Shown piece after piece: positions 40,399 to 51,455 of a stretch of 64,000 nucleotides of DNA. The translations under genes and the position numbers were made by a program. The notes under the pieces were generated by a model. The model searched no databases, had not been told where the DNA came from, and worked only from the letters and a program-made list of their open reading frames with translations. The stretch is from Sandaracinus sp. (GTDB lineage Bacteria > Myxococcota_A > Polyangia > Polyangiales > Houyiibacteriaceae). Every line of letters begins with the position of its first letter. Position 1 is the stretch's first letter. The stretch spans positions 62,001 through 126,000 of the forward strand of contig JACKEH010000007.1 of assembly GCA_020633125.1 (NCBI GenBank), written 5' to 3'.

Positions 40399-40716
40399 TC
40401 CCAAAACGGGACCCTTCTCGTTTTCGGTGCTCCGGAGCTTCCCAAAACGGGACCCGTCTCGTTTTCGGTGCTCCGGAGCTTCCCAAAACGGGACCCTTCT
40501 CGTTTTCGGTGCTCCGGAGCTTCCCGAAACGGGACCCTTCTCGTTTTCGGTGCTCCGGTGCTCCCCGAAACGAAAACCCTTCTCGTTTTCGGTGCTCCGG
40601 AGCTTCGAAACGGACCTTCTCGTTTTCGGTGCCCGAAACGAAACGAAACCCTTCTCGTTTTCGGTGCTCCGGAGCTCCCCGAAAGGGGGTCCGCCTCTCG
40701 TTATCGGTGCTCCGGA
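40399..40716. repeat. 41-bp tandem array, 8 units, non-coding
   Basis: Unit 1 40399-40439, unit 2 40440-40480, unit 3 40481-40521, unit 4 40522-40562, unit 5 40563-40604 (42 nt), unit 6 40605-40632 (truncated), unit 7 40633-40676 (44 nt), unit 8 40677-40716 (degenerate). Each carries 'CGTTTTCGGTGCTCCGG'. 41 is not a multiple of 3, so the frame rotates and no protein is encoded through it. Units 1-3 are nearly identical; decay rises toward unit 8. Units are contiguous, no spacers. Lies between the Hsp70 gene and the carboxypeptidase terminator side. Confidence 0.95.
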
Positions 40717-40795
40717 TTTCAACCACCGTGACTTTATTATATCATTTCAAACACAAAGGCGGCCCACGGCGGCCCACCGGTTCGAACGGGTGCCA
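40717..40795. other. AT-rich patch after the array
   Basis: 40731-40758 includes 'CTTTATTATATCATTTCAAA', strikingly AT-rich in a window with very high GC. It lies downstream of the carboxypeptidase stop (minus). No terminator stem could be drawn. Bases 40223-40398, between the Hsp70 gene and the array, hold no recognisable feature. Confidence 0.5.
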
Positions 40796-42505
40796 TCAGT
40801 CGATCCGAATCGTTCGTTCGGTGGTTCCGACGCGGCAGCTCCGAACCCGGACCGTGACGTCGCCTTGCCCTCGCACGACGAACGAGACCCGCGCGCGGCT
40901 CACGCTGCCACGGCTGCGCTGAAAATAGAGCGCGCTCCCGCCCGACCACCGGCCGCGGCCCCATCCTTCGAGGTGACCGATCGTTCGTTTGCGGTCCGCG
41001 GCGTCGACCTCGAGGCCTTCGACCTCCACGTGCAGCGGCTCGTTCCACGGCAGCGCCTTGGCCGAGTCGATGCCGTAGGTCGCGAGGTAGCCGTGGTTGG
41101 CCACCTCGAGCTCGACGCGGTGCACGCCTTCGGCGAGCGGGGTGATCGTCGGCTCGCCGAGGACGACGCGAGGTGACCACGCGGCCACCCGCGCGAAGAG
41201 CGCGCTCTGCGCGCGGCAGACCTCCGCGAGGCGGTCGCGCGGCGGATTCCAGAACCCGAAACGCGGGTCGAGGCCGCCGACCTCCACTTCGCCGAGCTGG
41301 GGATGCACGTGTTTCTTCCACGGGCGGATCACGGCGCTCTGGTTGTGGTCGCGGTCCCACTTCGCGAGCTGCACCACGTGCTCGCGGTCGAGGTGCGAGT
41401 AGCGGTCGACGAAGCGGTCGCGCTTGGGCAATCCGGCCTGCTCGAAGAGGTCCCAGAGCTCGCACACCCACGCGAACGCGCCACGCTGGTGGTACGCGAA
41501 GTCGCTGAGGTCACCGTGAAGCGGCTTGTCCGGCTCGTAGAGGAACTGATGGAAGCCGCTGACCGTCGGGTAGCCCGTGAGCTCCGTCGCCCACTGCTCG
41601 AGCTGGCGGAAGAGCGCGAGGTCCCCTGGCGCCATCTTCGCGTCGGGCGCCGCGCCGAGCGGTCGAATCAACACACCGCCGAAGGTGTGCAAGTTCAACC
41701 ACGCGAAGAGGTTCGGTCGCGCCATCGCCGCTTCGACCACCGCGCGGGTCTCGGGCTCGCTGCCCGCGTAGCGACCCGCGCCCGCCTGCTGCGGCTCCGG
41801 CGCCCAGTGGTAGGGGAAGTTGCGGTTGAGGTCGGTGTCGTTGTCGGAGAGGAAGTAGGGATCGGGGATCGTGAATCCGTCCCAATTCTCCACGCGTCCC
41901 TCGGGGTAGATCTTGTAGAACGGCCCCTCGTCGTCGAGCTCGCGCGGCACGAGCAACCCCGGAAACTCCGTCGACTCGACGTACTCGCCGGTCGGGTCTT
42001 GCTGACGCATCACGAGCGCGAGCCCGTCGCCGTCGACGTCCTCGCAGATCCAACGCGCGTGCTCCTGGTTCGGTCGAAGGTCACGCGGCACCGAACGCAC
42101 GTAGCGGCCGGTCTTCAGCACCGCTTCGGCGCCGTCGGGCGAGATGCGCGGCACGACGTGCAGGTGAATCGCGCGCAAGACCTCCGCAACTTTCGGCGAG
42201 ATGCCGTCGACGGGCTCACCGAGGTGCAGCGCGAGCACGTCCTCCGCGATCGCGAGCGCGACGCTCGATCCACACACCTCGGAGGCGTGCATGTTCCCGT
42301 CGACCCAGGCCGCCGGGCGCGGTCGGTCGAGCTCGAGACCCACGCTCAGGATCCAGATCTCGCGTCCTTCGGGGGTCCGCCCGAGGCTCTCGAGCCGGCA
42401 GAGCGTCGGATGCGCGTCCGCCCACGCGCGAAGCTGCGCGGTGAGCGTGTCGTAGTCGAGGTAGTCGGCGCGAAAGCCGCGGTGAAGCGAAGCGAGGGTC
42501 GACAT
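40796..42505 (-). CDS. M14-family zinc carboxypeptidase
   Basis: 569 residues. Peptidase domain about 15-400 with zinc ligands His73 and Glu76 (GNMHASE), third ligand His in 'WLNLHTFGG', and catalytic Glu in 'AFAWVCELWD'. The preceding 'PNGA'-like site reads 'RISPDGAEAVLKTGRYVRS'; 'DLNRNFPYHW' is typical of M14 substrate binding. A C-terminal beta-rich domain (about 440-569) is added. No signal peptide, so location is uncertain. ATG 42505. Its 3' side faces the tandem array. Confidence 0.9.
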   Translation of the reverse strand: MSTLASLHRGFRADYLDYDTLTAQLRAWADAHPTLCRLESLGRTPEGREIWILSVGLELDRPRPAAWVDGNMHASEVCGSSVALAIAEDVLALHLGEPVDGISPKVAEVLRAIHLHVVPRISPDGAEAVLKTGRYVRSVPRDLRPNQEHARWICEDVDGDGLALVMRQQDPTGEYVESTEFPGLLVPRELDDEGPFYKIYPEGRVENWDGFTIPDPYFLSDNDTDLNRNFPYHWAPEPQQAGAGRYAGSEPETRAVVEAAMARPNLFAWLNLHTFGGVLIRPLGAAPDAKMAPGDLALFRQLEQWATELTGYPTVSGFHQFLYEPDKPLHGDLSDFAYHQRGAFAWVCELWDLFEQAGLPKRDRFVDRYSHLDREHVVQLAKWDRDHNQSAVIRPWKKHVHPQLGEVEVGGLDPRFGFWNPPRDRLAEVCRAQSALFARVAAWSPRVVLGEPTITPLAEGVHRVELEVANHGYLATYGIDSAKALPWNEPLHVEVEGLEVDAADRKRTIGHLEGWGRGRWSGGSALYFQRSRGSVSRARVSFVVRGQGDVTVRVRSCRVGTTERTIRID

Positions 42506-42694
42506 GCGCGCGGAGGGTAACGCGAGTGCTTCGTGGTCGATCCGACTTGTCGTGCGCGAACACCCAAACGGCGCTCGAGCCGTCGTCTCCGTGTGGCCCG
42601 TCGTACACGCGTGACGAAACGACGGCGAAAGTCGGTCGGTGCGAGTGGACGCGACCGCCCGCGAATCGCAAGCGGCGGCCGTAGTCGCGCAATA

Positions 42695-42723
42695 CGAAGG
42701 GGCCGGTGTGAGCCGGCCCTTCG
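42695..42723. terminator. Terminator after dienelactone hydrolase gene
   Basis: CGAAGGG-GCCGG paired with CCGGCCCTTCG around TGTGAG; TGTTT follows on the plus strand, so it may also shield the opposite direction. 20 nt past the stop. Confidence 0.75.
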
Positions 42724-42742
42724 TGTTTGGCATCGCCGAGCT

Positions 42743-43418
42743 TCAGGCGAGGTTCGCGCGCAAGAAACCGAGCGTGCGATCCCACGCGAGCGAAGCTGCC
42801 GCCGCGTCGTACGCCTCGGGCCGGCTGTCGTTGAAGAACGCGTGGCCCGCGTCGTAGTGGTGCGACTCCACGTCGGCGCCCGCTTCCTTCAGCGACGCCA
42901 CGAGCGCTTCGGCCGCTTCGGTCGACACGAAGCCGTCTTGTTTGCCCCAATGGCAGAGCACCTTGCCGCCGAGCTTGGCGAAGTCGGGCTTCACGTGCGG
43001 GTGGATGCCGTAGAAGTCGACGCAGGCCGAGATCTCGGGGTGCTCGGTCGCGGCGTAGAGCGCGAGCTGCCCGCCCATGCAGAAGCCGAGCGCGCCGACC
43101 TTCTTCGGCGCGACCGCGTCGAGGCCGAGCAGGTAGTCGGCGGCGCCCTTGAGGTCGGCGGCTGACTTCGCGATGTCGAGCGCCATCATCAGGCGTCCGG
43201 CTTCGTCGGGGCTGGTCGTCTTCTCGCCGTGGTAGAGGTCCGGCGCGAGCGCGACGAAGCCTGCCTCCGCGAAACGATCCGCGAGCGACTGGAATGTGCG
43301 GCACCAGGCCCCACCACTCCTGAATCACGAGCAGGCCCGGACCGCTGCCGCTCGCCGGCTTGGCCAGGTAGCCCTCGCAGGTGTGACCGTTCGCGCGAAA
43401 CTCGACCTTCTCTCCCAT
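42743..43418 (-). pseudogene. Dienelactone hydrolase family, single frameshift
   Basis: From ATG 43418 (GGAGGAGGACG ribosome site) the frame gives 'MGEKVEFRANGHTCEGYLA...GLLVIQEWWGLVPHI', the DLH N-terminus with catalytic Glu in QEWWG. Then a +1 base at the GG at 43291-43292 breaks it; the other frame continues 'SLADRFAEAGFVALAPDLYHG' and 'GALGFCMGGQLAL' with nucleophile Cys, then 'DAGHAFFND' with catalytic His. Removing one base restores a continuous protein of about 224 residues with all of Cys-Asp-His. DLH proteins hydrolyse dienelactone or related esters. Likely assembly error. Confidence 0.88.
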
Positions 43419-43541
43419 CACGTCCTCCTCCGCGTGCCGCGGCGCCGCGACCCTACCAGAAGGGGCGCGCGAGTGGGCAGACACACCGCGGCGTTCCTCA
43501 TGGCGCGTCGGGCTGGGGTCGCGGCGCACGGGAAGCGCATG

Positions 43542-43571
43542 AAAAAAGCCACCTCGACCAGGTGGCCTTTT
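43542..43571 (-). terminator. Terminator of the kinase/binding-protein operon
   Basis: CCACCT-ggtcg-AGGTGG followed by T6 on the minus strand (A6 on plus at 43542). 34 nt after the stop of the last operon gene. Confidence 0.92.
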
Positions 43572-43604
43572 CTTTGCGCATCCGAGAGCGCGTTTGAAAG
43601 CGCG

Positions 43605-44426
43605 TCACTCGAAGACGACGGCGCTCCGCAGCGTGACCGGCTCGGTGCGCAGACCGAGGTAGAGGCCGGTTCCGATCGCCGCCGCCGCGACCACACCACC
43701 GACGAGACCCCACACCCATCCCGGCACGCCGCCGCCTTCTTCGCGGGCGCCCGGACCGGTGCCCGCGACGACGGGATCGCGACCCACCACGTTCGGCGTG
43801 TCGGTCGTTCCGAGCTGCACGAGCCGGTTGCCCGCCTCGTCGAGCACCTCGACCGCGTATTCGATGCGGTCGGCCTCGGGAAGCCCCTCGACCGGCGCCA
43901 GCTCGCCCGATTGCGCGGGCAAGGTCTGCTCGTCCATCGGACGCATCTCGCCGGCCACGCGCGTGCGCACCACGATGCGCCGCGCCATGCCGAGCGGGTC
44001 GACGAGACGAATGCGCAGACCACGCTCCGCGCGCGCGAGCACCACGTCGGCTTCGAGCCGGTCGCTTCGGGTCGCCCAATAGCCTCGGGCCTCCATGAAG
44101 GGGCTGCGAAGCCGCGGCGCGAGGTTGTTGTCGACCTGCGCGTCGGGGCGCAGCGCGAGCATCTTCTTGTAGGCCTCGCGCGAGGCGTCCTCGTCACCGC
44201 TCGCCGCGAACGCGACGCCCATCAGCTCGTAGACACGCGCGAGCCGGTTCGGGTCCAAACGCCCCGAGCCGAGCGCCTGACGCGCGAGGTCGAGCGTGCG
44301 CTCGAAGTCGACGTTGAGGTACGCCTCTTCCGCCTGACCGACGAGGTCCTGAGCGCGCGCGGGCGTGGCCGTACCGACGAGCGCGAGGACCGTGAGCAAA
44401 CCGAAGACACGAAGGAGCGAGCTCAT
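43605..44426 (-). CDS. TPR-containing exported membrane protein (operon gene 4)
   Basis: 273 residues with signal peptide (VFGLLTVLALVGTATPARAQ). Residues about 25-90 form TPR-like helices ('QAEEAYLNVDFERTLDLARQAL...YELMGVAFAASGDEDASREAYKKMLAL'), then a beta-rich region and a membrane span 'WVWGLVGGVVAAAAIGTGLYLGL' near 235-258, so most of it faces the periplasm. The ATG overlaps the upstream lipoprotein stop by 4 nt (ATGA). Function unknown; may link the lipoproteins to the membrane. Confidence 0.82.
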   Translation of the reverse strand: MSSLLRVFGLLTVLALVGTATPARAQDLVGQAEEAYLNVDFERTLDLARQALGSGRLDPNRLARVYELMGVAFAASGDEDASREAYKKMLALRPDAQVDNNLAPRLRSPFMEARGYWATRSDRLEADVVLARAERGLRIRLVDPLGMARRIVVRTRVAGEMRPMDEQTLPAQSGELAPVEGLPEADRIEYAVEVLDEAGNRLVQLGTTDTPNVVGRDPVVAGTGPGAREEGGGVPGWVWGLVGGVVAAAAIGTGLYLGLRTEPVTLRSAVVFE

Positions 44427-44908
44427 CGGCACCCCAACTGGCACTTTTGCTCGACGCTGCACTCTTCGGCGGGTGTGCCGGCGGGAAACGTCGTTCGGTA
44501 TCGTTCGGTCGGGTACATGACGATCGTCAACGCGCCCGAGTCCACGTAGGGGTCGGCAATCGCGCAACCAGCGAGCAACACCTGACCTGATTCGCTGATG
44601 GCCGTCGCGACGAATGCGTGGACGCCTTCCGAGACGTCGGGCACCCGAAGTCGCCCGACGCTCACGTCGCAGACACTGATGACGTCGGACTCGTGAACGT
44701 CCCCTTCGAGAGTCCCGAGCTCCGCCTCCATCAGAAGATCGGGGCACGCCCCGAGGTCCTCGGCAACGTCGACGACGAACAGCTGAGCGTTGGAGGAACG
44801 GACGAATGCATCACTGGATGGGAACGCGAGCTGAAGCTCGACGGTGTCCGAGCCGCACGCGACCAAAGAGAGAAGGACCGAGATCAAAAGGCTTCGTCGC
44901 ATGGTCAT
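44423..44908 (-). CDS. Small lipoprotein (operon gene 3)
   Basis: 161 residues, lipobox LSLVAC. Starts with an ATGA overlap at the binding-protein stop (a second ATG two codons later is possible). Beta-rich, with several Cys; no family recognised. Last residues CSVEQKCQLGCR are Cys-rich. Confidence 0.8.
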   Translation of the reverse strand: MTMRRSLLISVLLSLVACGSDTVELQLAFPSSDAFVRSSNAQLFVVDVAEDLGACPDLLMEAELGTLEGDVHESDVISVCDVSVGRLRVPDVSEGVHAFVATAISESGQVLLAGCAIADPYVDSGALTIVMYPTERYRTTFPAGTPAEECSVEQKCQLGCR

Positions 44909-46152
44909 TGGAGCGTGGAAGCAGAGACGGTGGAGGTTCGAACGAACGACCGCGTGGCAGCGTCGAAACGCCAAATTTCGTAGTCCGAGATGACGTTGCC
45001 GAAGCCGTCGAAGTTGACTGGTCCGGCCGCCCCCTCGTAGTTGATCGCGGCGCCGTTGCGGATGCGCTGCAATGCCAGCCCAAGCTCCCCCGGCCCGAAC
45101 GCGCGGTCGCTCGTGCCGTCGGGACGAGAGACCTCGAAGAGCGCGTCACGGATAGCCGTGCCGTCCTCGCTTCCGGCTTGTTCGATCGCGAGCAGCAAGA
45201 GGGCCATCGCGTCGTACTGACTGCCGCCGTAGATACCCACCGGCTCGCTGTAGGTCGTCTCGTAGAGGGCGGCGTAGGCATTGAAGGTCGGAGTCACCGG
45301 CTCGACGATGGGCGCAGTTCCCGTGACGCCATCGACGAAGTCGGCGCTTCCCGCGAGAGTCGGCAGACTGGAGGACTTGATCCCATCGGTCCCGATCCAC
45401 CTCACGTCAGGCGGAGACGGGAGCGACGCCCAACCACTGAGGATTCGCGCGCCCTCCTCGACGAACGCCACCAACGCGACGCAATCGGGGTTGGCGGCTG
45501 CGAGCTCGTTCAGCAGTGGCGTGTAGTCCCCTTGACCCGGTAGAAACGCGATTCGGGCGACGATAGGCACCGTCGCGTTGGCCTCGATCGCATCGCGGAA
45601 GGGGTTTCCGTAGCTGTCGTTGAGATGGAGGATCGCCAAGCGCTCGCAGGAGTTCTCCTCCGCTTGCCGAGCAACGACGATCGCCTGCAACAAATCGCTC
45701 GGTACGGTGCGGAAGAAATAGCGGTCGTTCTCGGGCTGCACGTTCGTCAGGTCGGGAGACGTAGAGCAACAGCTGATTTGAGGAATCTGCGCTGCCGAGG
45801 TGTGCTCCTGGACCAGGAGCGTGGCTCCGCTTGCAAGCGAGCCCACCACGCCGACGACCCCCTGCTCGACGAGCTGACCGCCCACGACCTCGGCCACTTC
45901 CGGCTCGGTCTGGTCGTCGACGATGATCAGCTCGACGTGACGTCCCCCCAGCAAACCGCCCGCGGCGTTGACCTCCCGAGCGGCCAGCTGCGCGCTCTTG
46001 GCGAGGTGGGGCCCGATGGTACCGAGGCCACCCGTCAACGAGACGATCACGCCGATCCGAATCGGCTCGCCTCGAATGCCAGGGTCGGGATCGCCACAGC
46101 TCGCCGTCAGGGCGGCAGCGACGACGAGGGGGAGCACGCGCGAAGCCTTCAT
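44905..46152 (-). CDS. Branched-chain amino acid-type substrate-binding lipoprotein (operon gene 2)
   Basis: 415 residues, lipobox LTASC near residue 19. Type I periplasmic-binding fold (LivJ-like, Peripla_BP_6): 'RIGVIVSLTGGLGTIGPHLAKSAQLAAREVNAAGG', 'DDQTEPEVAEVVGGQLVEQGVVGVVGSLASGAT', 'YFFRTVPSDLLQAIVVARQA', 'NDSYG'. Such proteins bind amino acids, amides, urea or aromatics. No LivHMGF permease or ATPase genes are nearby; instead it overlaps a kinase gene upstream (ATGA) and a lipoprotein downstream, which suggests a sensory role. Ligand unknown. Confidence 0.9.
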   Translation of the reverse strand: MKASRVLPLVVAAALTASCGDPDPGIRGEPIRIGVIVSLTGGLGTIGPHLAKSAQLAAREVNAAGGLLGGRHVELIIVDDQTEPEVAEVVGGQLVEQGVVGVVGSLASGATLLVQEHTSAAQIPQISCCSTSPDLTNVQPENDRYFFRTVPSDLLQAIVVARQAEENSCERLAILHLNDSYGNPFRDAIEANATVPIVARIAFLPGQGDYTPLLNELAAANPDCVALVAFVEEGARILSGWASLPSPPDVRWIGTDGIKSSSLPTLAGSADFVDGVTGTAPIVEPVTPTFNAYAALYETTYSEPVGIYGGSQYDAMALLLLAIEQAGSEDGTAIRDALFEVSRPDGTSDRAFGPGELGLALQRIRNGAAINYEGAAGPVNFDGFGNVISDYEIWRFDAATRSFVRTSTVSASTLQ

Positions 46153-47927
46153 TGAATCGCGATCCTACGAGCCGTGGTCTGGCCGGGTTGGACGGTCACT
46201 CGGTACGTCGAACGAATGCCCTGCTCCGGGTTCGTGAGCGTCAACGTGTGCTCGCCGGAGGGGAGACGGAATCGAATCAAGGGCGTCGGACCCAAGCGCC
46301 GGTTGCCCAGCGACACGTTGGACCAAGGCACCGTGTCGAGGGTGAGGAAGCCGTCCTCGGCCGCCGGCGCTTCTTCCATGCGCGGCGGGGGCGGCGGTTC
46401 TTCCGGCGTCGGACGCGGACGGGTGCGCACACGCGGCCGATCACGGGGGACGTCCATCGTCGCAGCGACCGGCTCCATCGACGGCTCCACGACGGCTTCC
46501 ATCGTGGGAGGCGGTTCGATCGTCGCCATCGTCGCTTCCGCCATCGTCGTCGCTTCCGCCATCGTCGCCGTCGTCGCTTCCGCCACGGGCGGCTCGGTCG
46601 GCGCGACGGGTGTGCTCGTCGGGCTCGTCTGCGGGCTCGGCGGTCCGGTTTGAATCGGTGTGACGCCTTCGATCGGCGTTCCGACCCCAGCGATCTCTTC
46701 CGGCTCGTCGCCGTTCAGCGCGAAGAACGCGCCGAGGCCCGCCGCCAAGAGCAGAACCAACGCCACGATCCAAATGCGCTTGTCACGCTCGGCCGGTGCC
46801 GGATCGGTGGGGCGCGACCCGCGAGCTGGCGATCGCGACGAGAGCCCGGAGCCGGTACCGCTGCCACCGATCGAGATCGGCGTCATCGAGATGCCCGGCG
46901 ACTCGCCGCGCATGTACGCGCTGAGCACGCGACGTTGGTCGTCACGTTCGCGCTCGAAGAGCTCGGTCACGAACGCACCCACGTCGTTTGCGCGACGCGC
47001 GAAGCCCCTCGGCATGCATGAAGGCTTCGAGGTCTTCCTTCATCGCCCGCGCCGTCGCGTAGCGTTGGTCCGGGTCGCGCTGAAGCGAACGATCGACGAT
47101 GCGCGCGAGCTCGTTGGGCACCTCGATCTCGTGGTCGAGCGTGAGGATCTCGCTGGTCAGCGCGTTGTGGAGCGTCGCGACCTCGCTGTCGCCCTTGAAG
47201 AGGCGCCGGCCCGCGAAGGCTTCCCACATGACGACGCCGAGCGACCAGATGTCCGCGCGTTGGTCGTGCTGGCCGTCGGTCGACGCCTGCTCGGGCGCGA
47301 TGTAGGCGAACTTGCCCTTCACCTGGCCGGCGCGTGTCTCGACGAGCTGCGTGCCCGCGCGCGCGATGCCGAAGTCGAGCACCTTCACCTGACCGTCGTA
47401 GGTCAGGAAGACGTTCCCCGGAGAGATGTCGCGGTGGACGACGTTGAGCGGCGTGCCGTCGAAGTCCTTGAGCGTGTGGGCGTAGTGCAATCCGTCGAGG
47501 AGCTCGACGAAGATGCGGGTCCCGACCGCGAGCGGGAGAGGCTGGTCGAGACGCCGCAGATGCCGGAGCACACGCGCGAGGACTGCCCCTCGAGGTACTC
47601 CATCGTCAGGAAGTGGAGCCCCTCGACGTCGCCGACCTCGTAGGTCTGAACGACGTTCGGATGATTGAGTCGCGCAGCCAGACGCGCCTCGTCGAGGAAC
47701 ATCCCGACGAGCCCGTCTTCCTCCTCCAAGTGAGGGTGGAGGCGCTTGAGCACGCACAGCTTCGTGAAGCCCGCCGGACCACGCACCGCCGCCAAGAAGA
47801 CCTCGGCCATGCCGCCGTGTCCGATCTTCGCGATCAGTGTGTATTTGCCGAAGCTCGTGTCCCCGAGCATCGACGGGGAAAGCCCCATCTCGCTCGTGGA
47901 GAGGCTTGCCGGCCGACTCCCTCCCAT
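46149..47927 (-). pseudogene. Ser/Thr kinase with TM and PEGA domain (operon gene 1), two frameshifts
   Basis: Three frames join into one kinase of about 590 residues. Frame 1 (ATG 47927; GTG 48020 possible): 'IGHGGMAEVFLA', 'CVLKRLHPHL', 'FLTMEYLEGQ'. A C is missing near 47580. Frame 2: 'LAVGTRIFVELLDGLHYAH', 'VVHRDISPGNVFLT', 'KVLDFGIARAG', 'FAYIAPEQ', 'IWSLGVVMWEAFAG'. A base is extra near 46991-46997. Frame 3: 'ANDVGAFVTELFERERDDQRR', membrane helix 'IWIVALVLLLAAGLGAFFAL', a Thr/Ala/Glu-repeat linker, and a PEGA domain 'LDTVPWSNVSLGNRRLGPTP'. HRDISPGN has Ser for the usual Lys, common in this family. Signals outside to inside by inference. Confidence 0.85.
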
Positions 47928-48073
47928 GTCGAGGCGATCATTCGCAGTCGACGTGCGTTCTGTCAACGCCTGACGGGTGAGCCCCGACGGGCGTTTTGCC
48001 AGCCGAAACGGGGTGGACACGAACCGTTCACGAGCGGTCTGGAACGGCGCTCACGCCCCGGGACGACGGAATG

Positions 48074-48101
48074 AAAGAAGGAGGCCGAAGCCTCCCCCTT
48101 T
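48074..48101 (-). terminator. Terminator of acyl-CoA dehydrogenase gene
   Basis: AAAGAAGGAGGC paired with GCCTCC-CCTTT around CGAA; TTCTTTCATT follows on the minus strand. Confidence 0.8.
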
Positions 48102-48142
48102 CTTGGGACGCCAGGGTCCCCCATGGCCGAGGACCCGCGGGC

Positions 48143-49969
<1,827 letters not shown>

Positions 49970-50396
49970 GTGTTTCCTCCAGATGTCGGCGTCGTTGCGC
50001 CAGGGAAGTCGGGTTGGGAAGGCTGGCGTCGTTGCCGCAGCGCGTCAAGCCGATGAATGGGGATTCAACGCAGCGTTCCCTTCGGCGGCGGTGGGGAGCC
50101 TGGGCTCGAGCCGGGGCGCCGGGGAGCCTGCGGAGGCGTTGTTCGCTGAAGCACGGTCGAGGAGGACGGCGTGGGCGGGGCGCGGGCTCCGCTCTGTCCG
50201 GTCGAGCAGGGCGACCTCCTCCGGACTTCGCTTCGCTCAGCCGCTCCGGACGTCGCGGGGGTCTGCTGGACCTCCCGACGCTCCGCCCACACCCCGCCCC
50301 CGCCTTCCGCGCGCGATCTCTCGAACGTTCTAGGGAGACGCGGGCACCTCGCGCCGACTCGACCTGCCACGACCCCTTCGCGCGTGCTCTCTACGC
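49970..50396. other. Gene-free region upstream of the acyl-CoA dehydrogenase
   Basis: 427 bp without a credible CDS. A small palindrome GAACGTTC at 50323-50330 between TCTC and GAGA is the only notable motif, possibly an operator. A CG-rich hairpin is seen near 50105-50130. Otherwise nothing. Confidence 0.5.
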
Positions 50397-51362
50397 CTAC
50401 TCGGCGCGAGGAACGAGCTCGGCCTCCTCGGCTTCGCTCGGGCGCGCGAAGAGCGTGTCGGGCCAGGTCTCTCCGAGCGTCAGGTCGCCCACGACGACGT
50501 TCGTGACCTTGTCGCCCTGCCCTTCGTCGGACCATGCGTAGGTGTCCAGGCGCGTCGCGAAGGTCAGGCCGTCGACCGTGCTCGGCTCCGTGTAGCGCAT
50601 GATCTTCTCCGGCGAGTGGTTCCCCGGCGTGAAGAAGCCCGGGTAGCTGACCACGTAGCGAAGCGCCGCGAGGCGATGCGTCTCGGGGTGCAGGTAGAGG
50701 ACGTAATAGTCGTCGGGCGCGTCGCCGGTGCCGGCGTCGTAGGTGAGCTTCACGAGCTGGTACGTGACGCCGTCGAGCTCCGCGTCGGGCAGCCGCTCGT
50801 AGCGCGTGCCCGGATCGGCGGCGACGAAGGGCATGCCGACGAAGAAGTAGGGGGTGAGCGACCAGAAGCGCGCCGTGGACGGGAACGCGCTCGCTTCCGG
50901 GGCGATCCACGCCTCGTGCCCATCCCAGCCGAAGGTGGCGAGCGGCGCGTTGACGGCGCCTTCGGCGACCGTGGGTCCGCCGGTCGGCGTCTCCACCGTG
51001 ACGCCGCGTTCTTCGTGGCGTGCGCGTGCGCTCCAGAGATCGACCTGCTGGTACGAGCGCATGCGGCGCTCCGGCTGCGTGATCGGGTGGTAGTCGAAGT
51101 CGAAGGCGATCGTGCCCTTCGAGAGCCAGGCCGAGAGACCGCCGTGGGCCTCGATGCTCTGCGCGACGAGACGACCGGCTTCGCTCGACTCCATGCGCGC
51201 GATCGATTCCTCGACGCGGGGAGCCACCCAGGACTCGGGGGGCGGCGAGGCGCCGTCGCGGGTCGCGGGCGCTTCCGGCGTTTCTTCGGCGGGGGAGGGA
51301 GCAGCGGGGGCGGGCTCGCCACCGCACGCGAGCGCGAGGACGAGTAGGGGCATCGAACGCAT
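50397..51362 (-). CDS. Lipoprotein with LolA-like beta fold
   Basis: 321 residues, lipobox LALAC near residue 13 followed by a Pro/Ala linker. The core (about 55-315) has the look of LolA/LppX-like proteins: helix 'GRLVAQSIEAHGGLSAWLSKGTIAFDFDY', then beta strands 'DDYYVLYLHPETHRLAALRYVVSY' and 'TVDGLTFATRLDTYAW'. Envelope protein that might carry lipid; not assigned to a named family. Divergent from argS. Confidence 0.7.
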   Translation of the reverse strand: MRSMPLLVLALACGGEPAPAAPSPAEETPEAPATRDGASPPPESWVAPRVEESIARMESSEAGRLVAQSIEAHGGLSAWLSKGTIAFDFDYHPITQPERRMRSYQQVDLWSARARHEERGVTVETPTGGPTVAEGAVNAPLATFGWDGHEAWIAPEASAFPSTARFWSLTPYFFVGMPFVAADPGTRYERLPDAELDGVTYQLVKLTYDAGTGDAPDDYYVLYLHPETHRLAALRYVVSYPGFFTPGNHSPEKIMRYTEPSTVDGLTFATRLDTYAWSDEGQGDKVTNVVVGDLTLGETWPDTLFARPSEAEEAELVPRAE

Positions 51363-51455
51363 CGCCGCTTCGTAGAGCCCGACGCCTCGATGGCCAGCGT
51401 GGCAAGACGCGTCGCCTGTGGACGGCGGGGCGCTCCGTGGCTATGCCACGCGGCC

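Noticed and set aside
40399..40716. Tandem array as a CRISPR
   Set aside because: Units are contiguous and near-identical, with no unique spacers between them, and no cas genes are nearby.
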